DNA from: Roseiarcus sp036488815
GTDB lineage: Bacteria; Pseudomonadota; Alphaproteobacteria; Rhizobiales; Beijerinckiaceae
Assembly (NCBI GenBank): GCA_036488815.1
Contig: DASXGX010000160.1
Span: 14,807-78,806 of the forward strand
DNA length: 64,000 bases
Direction: 5' to 3'
Positions within the stretch are counted from its first letter, which is position 1. Every line of letters begins with the position of its first letter. Both the position numbers and the translations under genes were made by a program. Below the pieces are notes generated by a model. That model was given only the letters and a program-made list of their open reading frames with translations, ran no database searches and was not told the origin of the DNA. Shown piece by piece: positions 44,952-53,785 of this stretch.

Positions 44952-46879
44952 AGCGGCGAACGCCGCCCGCGCTGCCGTGGCTTGCGGGGCTGCTGTGCCT
45001 CTATATCGTAGCGCCGTTTGTTGCGGGGCTGTCCCAGGTGGGACTTGCCGACTGGCGCGGGGTGGACTGGACGAGCCTGGGGTCGGCTTGCGCGGTCTCG
45101 GTGACGAGCGCGACCCTTGCGACGGCGCTCGTCACGGTCACGGGCGTCCCGCTCGGATTTCTGCTGGCGCGGTCGCAAGGGCGGGCCTTGGGGCTTGTCG
45201 GGTTTGTGGTGCAACTGCCGCTGGCTTTGCCGCCGCTCGCAAGCGGCATCCTGCTGCTGTTCCTGCTCGGATATTCGAGCCCCATCGGAGCCCTGACCAA
45301 CGGGGCGCTGACGGATTCGTTTATCGGGATCGTGCTGGCCGAGGCGTTCGTCGCGGCGCCGTTTCTGGTCATCGCGGCGCGGTCGGCGTTTGCGCGGCAA
45401 GACCCGCTGCTGGAGGACGTGGCGGCGACGCTCGGCCACCGACCCTGGGGGGTGTTCCGGCTGGTGAGCCTGCCGCTGGCCGGCCGGGCGATCCTGGCGG
45501 GAGCGCTGCTGGCGTGGCTACGGGCGTTTGGGGAGTTTGGCGCGACGGTGATGGTCGCCTATCACCCGTATTCCTTGCCGGTGTACACCTATGTGGCGTT
45601 TGGCGGCGAGGGGTTGCCGGCGATGCTGCCGGTGCTGCTGCCGACCCTGCTGGCGGCGCTCGCCGTGATGGGGGTGGCGGCCTTTGTCGGCGAAGCCAGT
45701 GCGGGACGCGGTCGGACGGCGCCCGCGGCCGAGCCCGACGCCGCGCGCAAAACGCCGTCTCCCATTCCCCGCCACGCTCCGCCGGCCGGCCCGATCGAAT
45801 TCGCGTTTCATCGGGAACTCGAGGGTTTTCGGCTCGATGTCGCCTGGCGGACCAGCGCGCGGCGCCTAGCGATTTTGGGGGCCTCGGGGTCCGGCAAGTC
45901 TATGACCCTGCGGGCGCTCGCGGGGATCGACCGCGCCGACGAGGGACGTTTCGTGCTGAGCGGGCGCGACCTCTTTGCGCTGGCGCCGGAGCGGCGCGGC
46001 ATCTCATACGTGCCGCAGAATTATGGGCTGTTTCCGCATCTGTGCGTGATGCAGCAATTGGGTTTTGCTGTCGATGCGGATGCCGCCCTCGCCGAGGACT
46101 GGATGGAGCGGCTTGGTCTGTCGCAATTGCGGCGCAGTCTGCCTGGCGCATTGTCGCTCGGCCAGCAGCAGCGTGTGGCGCTGGCGAGGGCGGTCAGCCG
46201 TCCGACCAGGTTGCTGCTGCTGGATGAGCCGTTCTCGGCGCTCGACGCGCCTCTGCGGGCGCAACTGCGGCGTGAGTTGCAAGGGCTACAGGACGAGATC
46301 GATGCGACGACGATCCTGGTGACGCATGATCCGGAGGAGGCGTTTCTCCTCGCCGACGAGATCATGGTGCTGGAGAACGGCCGGGTGCTGCGGACAGGCA
46401 GCGTGGCGGAGGTCTATGCGCGGCCGGGAGGCGACGTGGCGGCGCGCCTGCTTGGGGCCGACAACGCCGCCTATGGGCTTATGGTGGAAGGGAACCGCAT
46501 CGATGTTGGCGGGGGAGTCCGGCTTGAGATCGCGGGACCGGAGCTCCCTGCGGGGACGGCGGTCGGCTGGTCGGCGCCGCCGGAGGATGTGCGGCTCGGG
46601 CGTAGCGGGCGGTATGACGCTGTGGCTCTGGATGTCGCGCTGCGGCCGGGGCGATGCGTCGTCGAACTGCAACTCGGTCAGTGTCGCGTGCGGGCCACGA
46701 CGAGCCCGGGAGCAGGCGTCGGCCTTGGGCCGTGCCAGGTCGACATCGATCCGGAGGCCATCCAGGTCTGGCCGGCGCCCGTAGACTTGGCGGAAGTGAC
46801 GCGCCCTGCCGCAGAACCGGACGGAGACGGTCCGGCGCCCAAGCAAATCCCAATCGTCGCCGCCCGCGCGCCTAGGTAA
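44948..46879 (+). CDS. Fused ABC permease and ATPase for molybdate/tungstate-type uptake
   Basis: 643 residues in one chain. Residues 1-245 are a ModB/WtpB-like permease with five to six helices and the EAA loop LLEDVAATLGHRPWGVFRLV. A Pro/Ala-rich linker (about 250-275) joins an ABC domain with Walker A GASGSGKSMT, signature LSLGQQQRVALARA (LSLGQ in place of LSGGQ), Walker B LLLLDEPFSAL and H-loop VTHDPEEA. A C-terminal TOBE-like domain begins near NAAYGLMVEGN. Permease and ATPase are normally separate genes. No internal start with a good ribosome binding site is apparent at the linker. Confidence 0.88.
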   Translation: MKRRTPPALPWLAGLLCLYIVAPFVAGLSQVGLADWRGVDWTSLGSACAVSVTSATLATALVTVTGVPLGFLLARSQGRALGLVGFVVQLPLALPPLASGILLLFLLGYSSPIGALTNGALTDSFIGIVLAEAFVAAPFLVIAARSAFARQDPLLEDVAATLGHRPWGVFRLVSLPLAGRAILAGALLAWLRAFGEFGATVMVAYHPYSLPVYTYVAFGGEGLPAMLPVLLPTLLAALAVMGVAAFVGEASAGRGRTAPAAEPDAARKTPSPIPRHAPPAGPIEFAFHRELEGFRLDVAWRTSARRLAILGASGSGKSMTLRALAGIDRADEGRFVLSGRDLFALAPERRGISYVPQNYGLFPHLCVMQQLGFAVDADAALAEDWMERLGLSQLRRSLPGALSLGQQQRVALARAVSRPTRLLLLDEPFSALDAPLRAQLRRELQGLQDEIDATTILVTHDPEEAFLLADEIMVLENGRVLRTGSVAEVYARPGGDVAARLLGADNAAYGLMVEGNRIDVGGGVRLEIAGPELPAGTAVGWSAPPEDVRLGRSGRYDAVALDVALRPGRCVVELQLGQCRVRATTSPGAGVGLGPCQVDIDPEAIQVWPAPVDLAEVTRPAAEPDGDGPAPKQIPIVAARAPR

Positions 46880-47017
46880 CGCGGGTTAAGCTACTTTGAT
46901 GAGCGCTGCCCGATTGGGGCCTGCATGTGATAAATCAACTGCGCGGCCATAGACGAAGCCTCCTTGCGACAGCGGAAGCAGGCGCGTGGCCCAGCTGCAG
47001 GCCGAGGAGCTTCACGC

Positions 47018-47266
47018 ATGCGCGTCAGCCTGAGCTTCGCGATGATTCTCCTGGCCTCCGGGTCCGCGGCCGCCGAGCCGCCGCAGTCGATCGAGCGGCT
47101 GCTCTCCGAGGGATGGGAGATCGCCGGATATGCGAGCGGTTACGACAACCGCACGTCGCTGATCCTGTTCCGTCACACGGGGACAAATGCGCTAGTTCAG
47201 TGCGGAGTCCTCTATGACATCACGAGAACTCCGCACACGATCGTCAACTGCTATGAGTTGCGGTGA
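47018..47266 (+). CDS. Small secreted protein of unknown function
   Basis: 82 residues. A signal peptide MRVSLSFAMILLASGSAAA is followed by a 63-residue mature domain with two cysteines (LVQCGVLYDITRTPHTI, then NCYELR at the C-terminus), which could form a disulfide in the periplasm. A GAGGAG site precedes the ATG. It lies alone between the fused transporter and the MetX-like gene. No family name is recognised. Confidence 0.75.
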   Translation: MRVSLSFAMILLASGSAAAEPPQSIERLLSEGWEIAGYASGYDNRTSLILFRHTGTNALVQCGVLYDITRTPHTIVNCYELR

Positions 47267-47477
47267 GGCCGGCTGACATCGAAGCGGCCTTGCTACGTCG
47301 TCTTCTCAGCGGCGCCAAGGTTGAGGCGGGGCGCTATCGCAATCATCAAGCGCATTCCTTCACCTCAATGTGAGCGCCGCGGGCTTGGCGCCCGCCACAA
47401 ATTCCTTTGCATCGACCCGGCCGCCGCTGCGCGCCTCGCGCGCGTGCGGCCCGGCGCCCCTTCACTTGGAGAGATAG

Positions 47478-48497
47478 ATGACTGTCGACTATACGATCTA
47501 CGACCTCGGCGACTTCCGCCTTCAGCGCGGGGCGACGCTGCGCGGCGGCAAGCTCGCCTACAAGACGTTCGGCGCGCTGAACGCGGACAAGAGCAACGCG
47601 ATCGTCTATCCCACCTGTTATGCCGGGCTGCACACCGACAACGAGTGGCTGATCGGCGAAGGCATGGGTCTCGACCCGAGCCAATACTTCATCATCATCC
47701 CGAACATGCTGGGCAACGGTCTTTCGTCGTCGCCGAGCAATACGCCGGAGCCCTACAACAAGGCGCGCTTCCCTGAGGTGACGGCGTATGACAACGTGCG
47801 GGCGCAACACAAGCTGGTGACCGACCACTTCGGCGTCAAGCATCTGCGAATGGTGCTCGGCTGGTCGATGGCTGCCCTCCAGACGTTCCACTGGGGCGCC
47901 CTGTATCCCGACATGATGGACCTTCTGCTGCCCTTTTGCGGATCCGCGAAATGCTCGCGCCACAACTTCGTCTTCCTCGAGGGCGTCAAGGCGGCCCTGA
48001 CTGCGGACGGCGCCTTCAAGGACGGATGGTATGACGAGAAGCCGAGCCGCGGCCTCAGGGCGGTCGCGCGCGTCTACGCGGGCTGGGGGTTTTCGCAGGC
48101 CTTCTATCGCGAGAAGCTCGATCTCGAACGCCTCGGCTATTCGTCGCTGGAGGACTTCCTGACCAGCTTCTGGGAGGGCTCCTTCCTGACCAAGGACGCG
48201 AACGACCTGCTGGCCATGTTGTGGACCTGGCAGAACGGCGACATCAGCGACAACGAGATCTACAAGGGCGACTTCGACAAGGCGCTCGGAGCCATCAAGG
48301 CGAAGACCTACGTCATGCCCGGCCAGACCGACCTCTACTTCCCCCCTGAGGACAGCCAGTACGAAGTGGCGCATATGCCAAACGCGAAGCTGATCCCGAT
48401 TCCCTCCATTTGGGGTCACTTCGCCGGCGGACCTGGCACCAATCCTGATGACGTCGCGTTCGTTGTCGCCAAGGTCAGGGAGCTGCTTGCTTCGTAG
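47478..48497 (+). CDS. Alpha/beta hydrolase of the homoserine O-acetyltransferase (MetX-like) family
   Basis: 339 residues. The nucleophile elbow is GWSMAALQTF, the acid is in MPGQTDLYFPPE and the His in IWGHFAGGPG, so the triad is complete. The N-terminal LRGGKLAYKTFGALNADKSN and YPTCYAGLHTDNEWLIG match MetX-like hydrolases. True MetX enzymes have GGSMGGMQ at the elbow, so this is more likely a hydrolase or acyltransferase for another substrate. No met genes are near. The ATG has a GAGAG site. A stem-loop follows. Confidence 0.85.
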   Translation: MTVDYTIYDLGDFRLQRGATLRGGKLAYKTFGALNADKSNAIVYPTCYAGLHTDNEWLIGEGMGLDPSQYFIIIPNMLGNGLSSSPSNTPEPYNKARFPEVTAYDNVRAQHKLVTDHFGVKHLRMVLGWSMAALQTFHWGALYPDMMDLLLPFCGSAKCSRHNFVFLEGVKAALTADGAFKDGWYDEKPSRGLRAVARVYAGWGFSQAFYREKLDLERLGYSSLEDFLTSFWEGSFLTKDANDLLAMLWTWQNGDISDNEIYKGDFDKALGAIKAKTYVMPGQTDLYFPPEDSQYEVAHMPNAKLIPIPSIWGHFAGGPGTNPDDVAFVVAKVRELLAS

Positions 48498-48507
48498 TCC
48501 GCCCATC

Positions 48508-48545
48508 CGCTCGCCCCGCTCGCGCCTTTCCAATCGGGGCGAGCG
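48508..48545 (+). terminator. Stem-loop after the MetX-like gene
   Basis: Perfect 11-bp arms CGCTCGCCCCG and CGGGGCGAGCG enclose a 16-nt loop, 10 bp after the stop codon. There is no T run; the next bases are AGGCGAAAAT. It probably separates this gene from the MarR-led operon. Confidence 0.5.
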
Positions 48546-48608
48546 AGGCGAAAATGATAAAACGTCGATAAAACGCCGAGGTGGACGCGTTGAAGCGGTG
48601 TCCTTACG

Positions 48609-49157
48609 ATGATCCAAGCGCGCAATTTTGCGGGAGACTCCAACGTGATAAAGTTCAGTGGACCGGTCGTCTCGTCGGCCCACCTCGCGGCCGGCGCGAT
48701 GCCAGCCCTGTCGGAATTCGAGTTCGGCGCCATCATGCTCTCGCACGCGTTCGAGCGCTGGATGGTGCGCTGCATGAGCGCCGCCGGGGTGCGCGATCTT
48801 TCGCCTGTCGACGTGCTTGTCCTGCACACGGTGTTCCACCGCGACCGGCCGAAACGCATGGCCGACATTTGCCTTGTTCTCAACATCGAGGACACGCATG
48901 TGGTGACGTACGCGATCAAGAAGCTCACGCGGCTGAAACTCGTGTCCAGCCAGCGGCACGGCAAGGAGAAGCTCATCTCGATTACACAAACCGGCGCGGA
49001 CGCCTGCCGGCGCTATCACGAATATCGCGAGGCGCTGCTGGTGCGGTCCGTTGCGACCTTGGGCCTCGATCAGCAGGCGCTCACGAAAATCGCGACGCAG
49101 ATGCGGGTGCTGTCCGGCCACTACGATCAGGCCGCGCGCGCCGCCGCCTCGCTCTGA
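48609..49157 (+). CDS. MarR-family winged-helix regulator
   Basis: 182 residues. The winged helix spans about 60-140, with DLSPVDVLVLHTVFHRDRPK, recognition region IEDTHVVTYAIKKLTRLKLV and wing SSQRHGKEKLISIT. A 40-residue N-terminal extension precedes it. It stands upstream of and in the same direction as the dipeptide importer genes and may control them, probably in response to the peptide or a product (inference). The start at 48609 has no strong ribosome binding site, so an internal start cannot be excluded. Confidence 0.83.
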   Translation: MIQARNFAGDSNVIKFSGPVVSSAHLAAGAMPALSEFEFGAIMLSHAFERWMVRCMSAAGVRDLSPVDVLVLHTVFHRDRPKRMADICLVLNIEDTHVVTYAIKKLTRLKLVSSQRHGKEKLISITQTGADACRRYHEYREALLVRSVATLGLDQQALTKIATQMRVLSGHYDQAARAAASL

Positions 49158-49351
49158 TTGCCGAAAAACCAGGCCAAGGCGCCGGGAAAGGCGGCAACCG
49201 AGCCTAGCGATTGTTTCTTGACGATTTACCGACGTTTTGCGAATGATGCGAGGCATGACGCCGCCAGGCGCGACCGGTCAAACGCGTTTGATTGGGTCGC
49301 GGCGAAGGCGCCGAAACAATCGAGGCCGCGTATTGCGGCCGGGAGGGCATT

Positions 49352-50920
49352 GTGGTTCTACGTCGACTTGCCTTGTCACTTGCGCTCACGACGAGCGTCT
49401 TGGCCGCAACGGCCCATACCGGCGCTGAGGCGGCGGGCACGCTCGTCTGGGGCATGCCGGCGGAAACCGACTCGCTCGATCCGCACGCGACGGGCGGCTG
49501 GAGCACGTACCAGGTCACCTATCAGATTTTCGAAGGGCTGGTGAAAGAGGACCTGACGAAAGCCGACGAGCCGACGCCGCCGATCGTCCCGGCGCTGGCT
49601 AAGTCCTGGGAGATTTCCGACGACGGGCTCACCTACACCTTCCATTTGCGCGAAGGCGTGAAGTTCCATGACGGAACGCCGTTCGACGCCGCCGCCGTCA
49701 AGTTCAATTTCGACCGGTTCTGGAACGAAAGCTCGCCGGACTTCTACAAGAAGGCCAAAGCCTTCGTGATCGCCTACACCAAGTCGATCAAGAGCGTCGA
49801 CGTGGTCGACCCGATGACGGTCAAGATCACCCTCACGGCCCCCAACTATCAATGGCTCCGGCAGGGTCTGCAGAGCTACGGCCAGCCGCTGATGATCAGC
49901 CCTGCTTCAGTCAAGAAGTATGGCAACGACGGCGTCGCGCTGCATCCGATCGGCACCGGGCCGTTCAAGTTCGTCGAGCGCGATCAGGGCGTGAAGACCG
50001 TGCTCGAACGCAACGACGACTATTGGGGCACGAAGGCCAAGCTCGACCGAGTGATCTTCCGTCCGTTGCAGGATCCGGCGACGCGCGTGAACGCGCTCGA
50101 AGACGGCGAAGTGCAAATGATCACGACGCCGCCGTGGGACGAAATCGACCGGCTGAAGGGCGAGGGCTTCAAGCTCTCGACCAATAAGAACGCGCCGTAC
50201 ATCAACTACATCCACCTGAACTTCAAAAACCCTGCGTTGCAGGACGTCCGAGTGCGCAAAGCCATCAACATGGCGATCGACCGCGCGGGGATCACCAAGG
50301 AGATCATGCACGACACCGGCCGCCCGGAATATGGGATGCTGTCGCCGGGCACCGACGCTTACGATCCCAACTTCAAGGTCTATGGCTATGACCCGGAAGG
50401 CGCCAAGAAGCTGCTCGCGGAAGCCGGCGTGAAGGACTTGAAGCTCGTCTTCGAACTGCCTCAATACGGCACCGGCGAACTCGTCGAGACCTGGATTCAG
50501 CGCGATCTCAAGAAGGTCGGCATCGACGTCGAACTGCGCAAATACGAGTGGGTGACCTATCTCGGCAAATGGGCGGCCGGCATGTCGCCCGACGTGGCGA
50601 TGAACGAAATCGGCTGGGGCATGTCGACGCCGGCCTGGACGGGCGTCGTCACGCGTTGCGATGCGTTCCCGCCCGGCGGCATCAATTCCGGCTATTATTG
50701 CAACAAGGAAGTCGATAAGCTGCTCGATCAGGCGATCGCGACGCGCGATCCGGTCGCCGCGAAGGCGATCTACCAAAAGGTCAACCACATCGTCATGGAC
50801 GACGCCGCCTACGTGCCGCTCGACGACGACCTCGAGCCGGTCCTGCTGTCGCCCAAAGTGAAGGGCTTCGTGAACCCGCCGGAAGATTGGTTCGATCTGT
50901 CGACCGTTTCGGTCGAATAA
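49352..50920 (+). CDS. Dipeptide/oligopeptide ABC transporter periplasmic binding protein
   Basis: 522 residues of the SBP family 5. The GTG start at 49352 has a GGGAGGG site and gives a good signal peptide ending around TAHTGAEA. Family signals include GTLVWGMPAETDSLDPH, LAKSWEISDDGLTYTFHLRE, and GVKFHDGTPFDA, followed by FNFKNPALQDVRVRKAINMA-type sequence (LNFKNPALQDVRVRKAINMA). It captures peptides in the periplasm for the permease pair. The operon also encodes a pyroglutamyl-peptidase, suggesting peptides blocked at the N-terminus by pyroglutamate. Confidence 0.93.
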   Translation: MVLRRLALSLALTTSVLAATAHTGAEAAGTLVWGMPAETDSLDPHATGGWSTYQVTYQIFEGLVKEDLTKADEPTPPIVPALAKSWEISDDGLTYTFHLREGVKFHDGTPFDAAAVKFNFDRFWNESSPDFYKKAKAFVIAYTKSIKSVDVVDPMTVKITLTAPNYQWLRQGLQSYGQPLMISPASVKKYGNDGVALHPIGTGPFKFVERDQGVKTVLERNDDYWGTKAKLDRVIFRPLQDPATRVNALEDGEVQMITTPPWDEIDRLKGEGFKLSTNKNAPYINYIHLNFKNPALQDVRVRKAINMAIDRAGITKEIMHDTGRPEYGMLSPGTDAYDPNFKVYGYDPEGAKKLLAEAGVKDLKLVFELPQYGTGELVETWIQRDLKKVGIDVELRKYEWVTYLGKWAAGMSPDVAMNEIGWGMSTPAWTGVVTRCDAFPPGGINSGYYCNKEVDKLLDQAIATRDPVAAKAIYQKVNHIVMDDAAYVPLDDDLEPVLLSPKVKGFVNPPEDWFDLSTVSVE

Positions 50921-50934
50921 GACCGGAGCGGGTC

Positions 50935-51885
50935 TTGGCGAATTTCATCCTACGACGGATCATCGGCGTTGTTCCGGTGATCTGCGGCGTGTCGATCGTG
51001 ATCTTTCTCCTGGTGCATCTGGCGCCAGGAGACGCCGCTACCGCGTTGCTCGGGCCGCAGGCGAGCGAGGCCGCCAAGCAGGAACTGCGGCACACGCTGG
51101 GTCTCGATCAGTCGTTGCCAGTTCAGTACTTGGCGTGGCTGGCCCGCACGCTCAGGGGAGACTTCGGGGTTTCGATCGCCACCCACCTGCCGGTCTTGAC
51201 CCTTGTGCTGCCCCGTTTTGGAAACACGCTCATTCTCACCTTTGGCAGCCTGCTCATCGCAATCGTCTCCGGCTACGTCATCGGCCTCCTCTCGGCGCTG
51301 CGCGCCAATTCGCTGTTCGATCGCCTCATCATGTCCGTCACGCTGCTCGCAGGCAGCGCGCCGCCGTTCTGGCTCGGCCTGATCCTCGTGCTGTTGTTCG
51401 CAATCCAATTGCGTTGGCTGCCTGTCTCGGGGATGGATGACGTCACAGGGAACGGCGGCGTCATGGACGTCCTGCGCCATCTCGCCTTGCCCGCCGTCAC
51501 CACCGCGATGGGGCCCGCCGCGGTCATCACCCGCATCGTCCGCACGAGCCTCATCGAGGCGCTCGGGAGGCCGCATGTGCGCGTGGCCCGAGCCAAGGGA
51601 CTGAAGCGCAGCGAACTCCTGCGGCGGCATGTCATCCTCAATGCGCTGCCGCCCGTGATCACGATCACCGGCCTGCAGCTCGGCTATCTGCTTGGCGGCG
51701 CGTTGCTGACCGAAGTCGTGTTCGCATGGCCGGGCCTCGGCTCGCTGCTCTACGACAGCATCACGGCCCGCGACCTGCCGGTGATCCAGGCCACCACGCT
51801 TGCGATCGCGCTGGCCTTCGTGCTGGCCAATATCGTCGTCGACCTGATCAACGCGAAGCTCGATCCGAGGCTACGGGAAGCATGA
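50935..51885 (+). CDS. dppB: Dipeptide ABC transporter permease DppB-like
   Basis: 316 residues. The start is a TTG with GGAG 6 nt upstream, giving the standard N-terminus LANFILRRIIGVVPVICGVS. VHLAPGDAATALLG and ALGRPHVRVARAKGLKRSEL (the EAA loop) are family markers, and LLGGALLTEVVFAWPGLGSL is the usual C-terminal segment. Six membrane helices. It begins 14 bp after the binding protein and overlaps dppC by ATGA. Confidence 0.92.
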   Translation: MANFILRRIIGVVPVICGVSIVIFLLVHLAPGDAATALLGPQASEAAKQELRHTLGLDQSLPVQYLAWLARTLRGDFGVSIATHLPVLTLVLPRFGNTLILTFGSLLIAIVSGYVIGLLSALRANSLFDRLIMSVTLLAGSAPPFWLGLILVLLFAIQLRWLPVSGMDDVTGNGGVMDVLRHLALPAVTTAMGPAAVITRIVRTSLIEALGRPHVRVARAKGLKRSELLRRHVILNALPPVITITGLQLGYLLGGALLTEVVFAWPGLGSLLYDSITARDLPVIQATTLAIALAFVLANIVVDLINAKLDPRLREA

Positions 51886-52793
51886 GCGGCGCCAATTCCT
51901 CCGCCGGTATCGTCGAGGCCGTGAGCGCCGCCGCAGCGCCGGGCTCAGGCAGCGCCCGTTTCTGGCGGCTGAAATCCTTCGCGCGCAACCGCGCCGCCTT
52001 GATCTCTGCGCTGGTCCTCGTTGGCGTCGTCGGCGCCGTGACGTTCGGGCCGCTCATCGGCGGCCTCAATCCTGACGATGCGGACAATCTCGCCCGCTAC
52101 GCACCGATGGGCTCCCCCGGCCATTTGCTCGGCACGGATCAGCAAGGCCGCGACATGCTGGCCCGCCTGCTGTTCGGCGGACGCGTGTCGCTCCTCGTCG
52201 GCGTGGCGCCGACGCTCACTGCCGGCGTGATCGGCCTGGCGCTCGGCCTTCTCTCCGGATACGTCCGCGGCGTTGTCGACCAAATCATCATGCGCTGCCT
52301 CGACGTCGTGTTCGCCTTTCCGATGGTGCTGCTCGCAATCGCCATTGCGGGCGCGATGCAGCCGGGCGTGCTCACGGAGATCATCGCCATCACGGTGATC
52401 CTGGTGCCGTACTTCGCGCGGTTGGCGCGGACGGCGACCGAGAGCGTCGTGCCGATGCCCTTCGTCGAGGCTGCCCGCGCCGCCGGCGGAACCCCGTCGG
52501 CGATCATGTTGCGCTACATTCTTCCGGCCGTCTTCGGCCCGGTGATCGTGTACGCCACCACGCTGATCGGCCTGATGATCGTCGTCGGCTCCGGCCTGAG
52601 CTTTCTCGGGCTCGGCGTCCAGCCGCCGACGGCGGACTGGGGCGCCATGGTCGCCGAGGGCCGTGTCGTTCTGCGCCGGGCTTCGCATGTCACCATCATT
52701 CCCGGAGTTGCAATCCTGATCGTTTCGCTGGCGTTCAATTTCCTCGGCGACGGCATTCGCGACGCCCTCGATCCCAGGACGATCCGCCGATGA
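51882..52793 (+). CDS. dppC: Dipeptide ABC transporter permease DppC-like
   Basis: 303 residues, second permease of the pair. After an Ala/Ser-rich N-terminus come the OppC_N element FARNRAALISALVLVGVV, the loop HLLGTDQQGRDMLARLLFGG, the EAA region PFVEAARAAGGTPSAIMLRY, and the closing GLSFLGLGVQPPTADWGAMV. Starts within the dppB stop and ends within the dppD start, by ATGA each time. Confidence 0.93.
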   Translation: MSGANSSAGIVEAVSAAAAPGSGSARFWRLKSFARNRAALISALVLVGVVGAVTFGPLIGGLNPDDADNLARYAPMGSPGHLLGTDQQGRDMLARLLFGGRVSLLVGVAPTLTAGVIGLALGLLSGYVRGVVDQIIMRCLDVVFAFPMVLLAIAIAGAMQPGVLTEIIAITVILVPYFARLARTATESVVPMPFVEAARAAGGTPSAIMLRYILPAVFGPVIVYATTLIGLMIVVGSGLSFLGLGVQPPTADWGAMVAEGRVVLRRASHVTIIPGVAILIVSLAFNFLGDGIRDALDPRTIRR

Positions 52794-53785
52794 GCGAGGG
52801 AGCGGACGCCGGCTTGATCGTCGAGAACCTTCGCACCCGCTTTGGATCGGACCGGGCCGGCGCCACAGTGGTCGACGGGGTCAGCTTTGCGTTGCAGCCG
52901 GGCCGCACAATCGCGCTGGTGGGAGAGTCCGGCTGCGGCAAGTCGGCGACAGCGCTCTCGCTCATGCGGCTGATCGAGCCTCCCGGACGCATCATATCGG
53001 GCAGGGTGCTCCTCGACGGGCGCGACCTCCTCGCCATGAGCGAGCGAGAGATGGAGGGCACGCGCGGCGCCAAGATCGGGATGATCTTCCAGGATCCGCT
53101 GACGTCGCTCAATCCGGCCCTCACCATCGGCTGGCAGATCTCCGAGACGATCCTCGCGCACCAGCCCGTCTCGCGCGCTGCTGCGGAGCAGAAGGCGATT
53201 GAGCTCCTCCGACACGTCGGAGTGAACGACGCCGAGCGTCGCGCCCACGATTACCCCCATCATTTCAGCGGCGGCATGCGCCAGCGCGTCCTGATCGCGG
53301 CGGCGATCAGTTGCCGGCCCAAGGTCATCATCGCGGATGAACCGACGACTGCGCTCGACGTTACGGTTCAGGCAAAAATCCTTCGCCTGCTGCGCGATCT
53401 TCAGCAGGAAATGCATGCGTCCATGCTGCTCATCACGCATGACCTCGGCGTCGTCGCCGCCATGGCGGACGAAGTGATGGTCATGTATGCGGGCCGCATC
53501 GTGGAACGCGCGGACGTCGACACGTTGTTCCACAATCCCGGGCATCCCTACACGAAAGCGCTCCTCGCCTGCGCGACTGGGATCGAGGACGATCGCGGCG
53601 TGCCGCTGGAGCCGATCGGCGGCAGCGCGCCGGACCTCCGTCATCCCCCGCCGGGATGCCGGTTTGCCCCGCGTTGCAGCGCCGTTCAGGATCTCTGCCG
53701 CGCGCAGGACCAGTCGCTGCGCGCCCTTGCCGGCGGGCATGAGGTCGCCTGCGTCGTCGTCGAACAGGAACGGGCCGATGCCTGA
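52790..53785 (+). CDS. dppD: Dipeptide ABC transporter ATPase DppD-like
   Basis: 331 residues. Walker A GESGCGKSATALSL, signature FSGGMRQRVLIAAAI, Walker B VIIADEPTTALDV, and H-loop ITHDLGVVA. The C-terminal oligopeptide-transporter domain contains the cysteine-rich CRFAPRCSAVQDLC, which in this family may bind a [4Fe-4S] cluster. It overlaps dppF by 8 bp. Confidence 0.94.
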   Translation: MSEGADAGLIVENLRTRFGSDRAGATVVDGVSFALQPGRTIALVGESGCGKSATALSLMRLIEPPGRIISGRVLLDGRDLLAMSEREMEGTRGAKIGMIFQDPLTSLNPALTIGWQISETILAHQPVSRAAAEQKAIELLRHVGVNDAERRAHDYPHHFSGGMRQRVLIAAAISCRPKVIIADEPTTALDVTVQAKILRLLRDLQQEMHASMLLITHDLGVVAAMADEVMVMYAGRIVERADVDTLFHNPGHPYTKALLACATGIEDDRGVPLEPIGGSAPDLRHPPPGCRFAPRCSAVQDLCRAQDQSLRALAGGHEVACVVVEQERADA

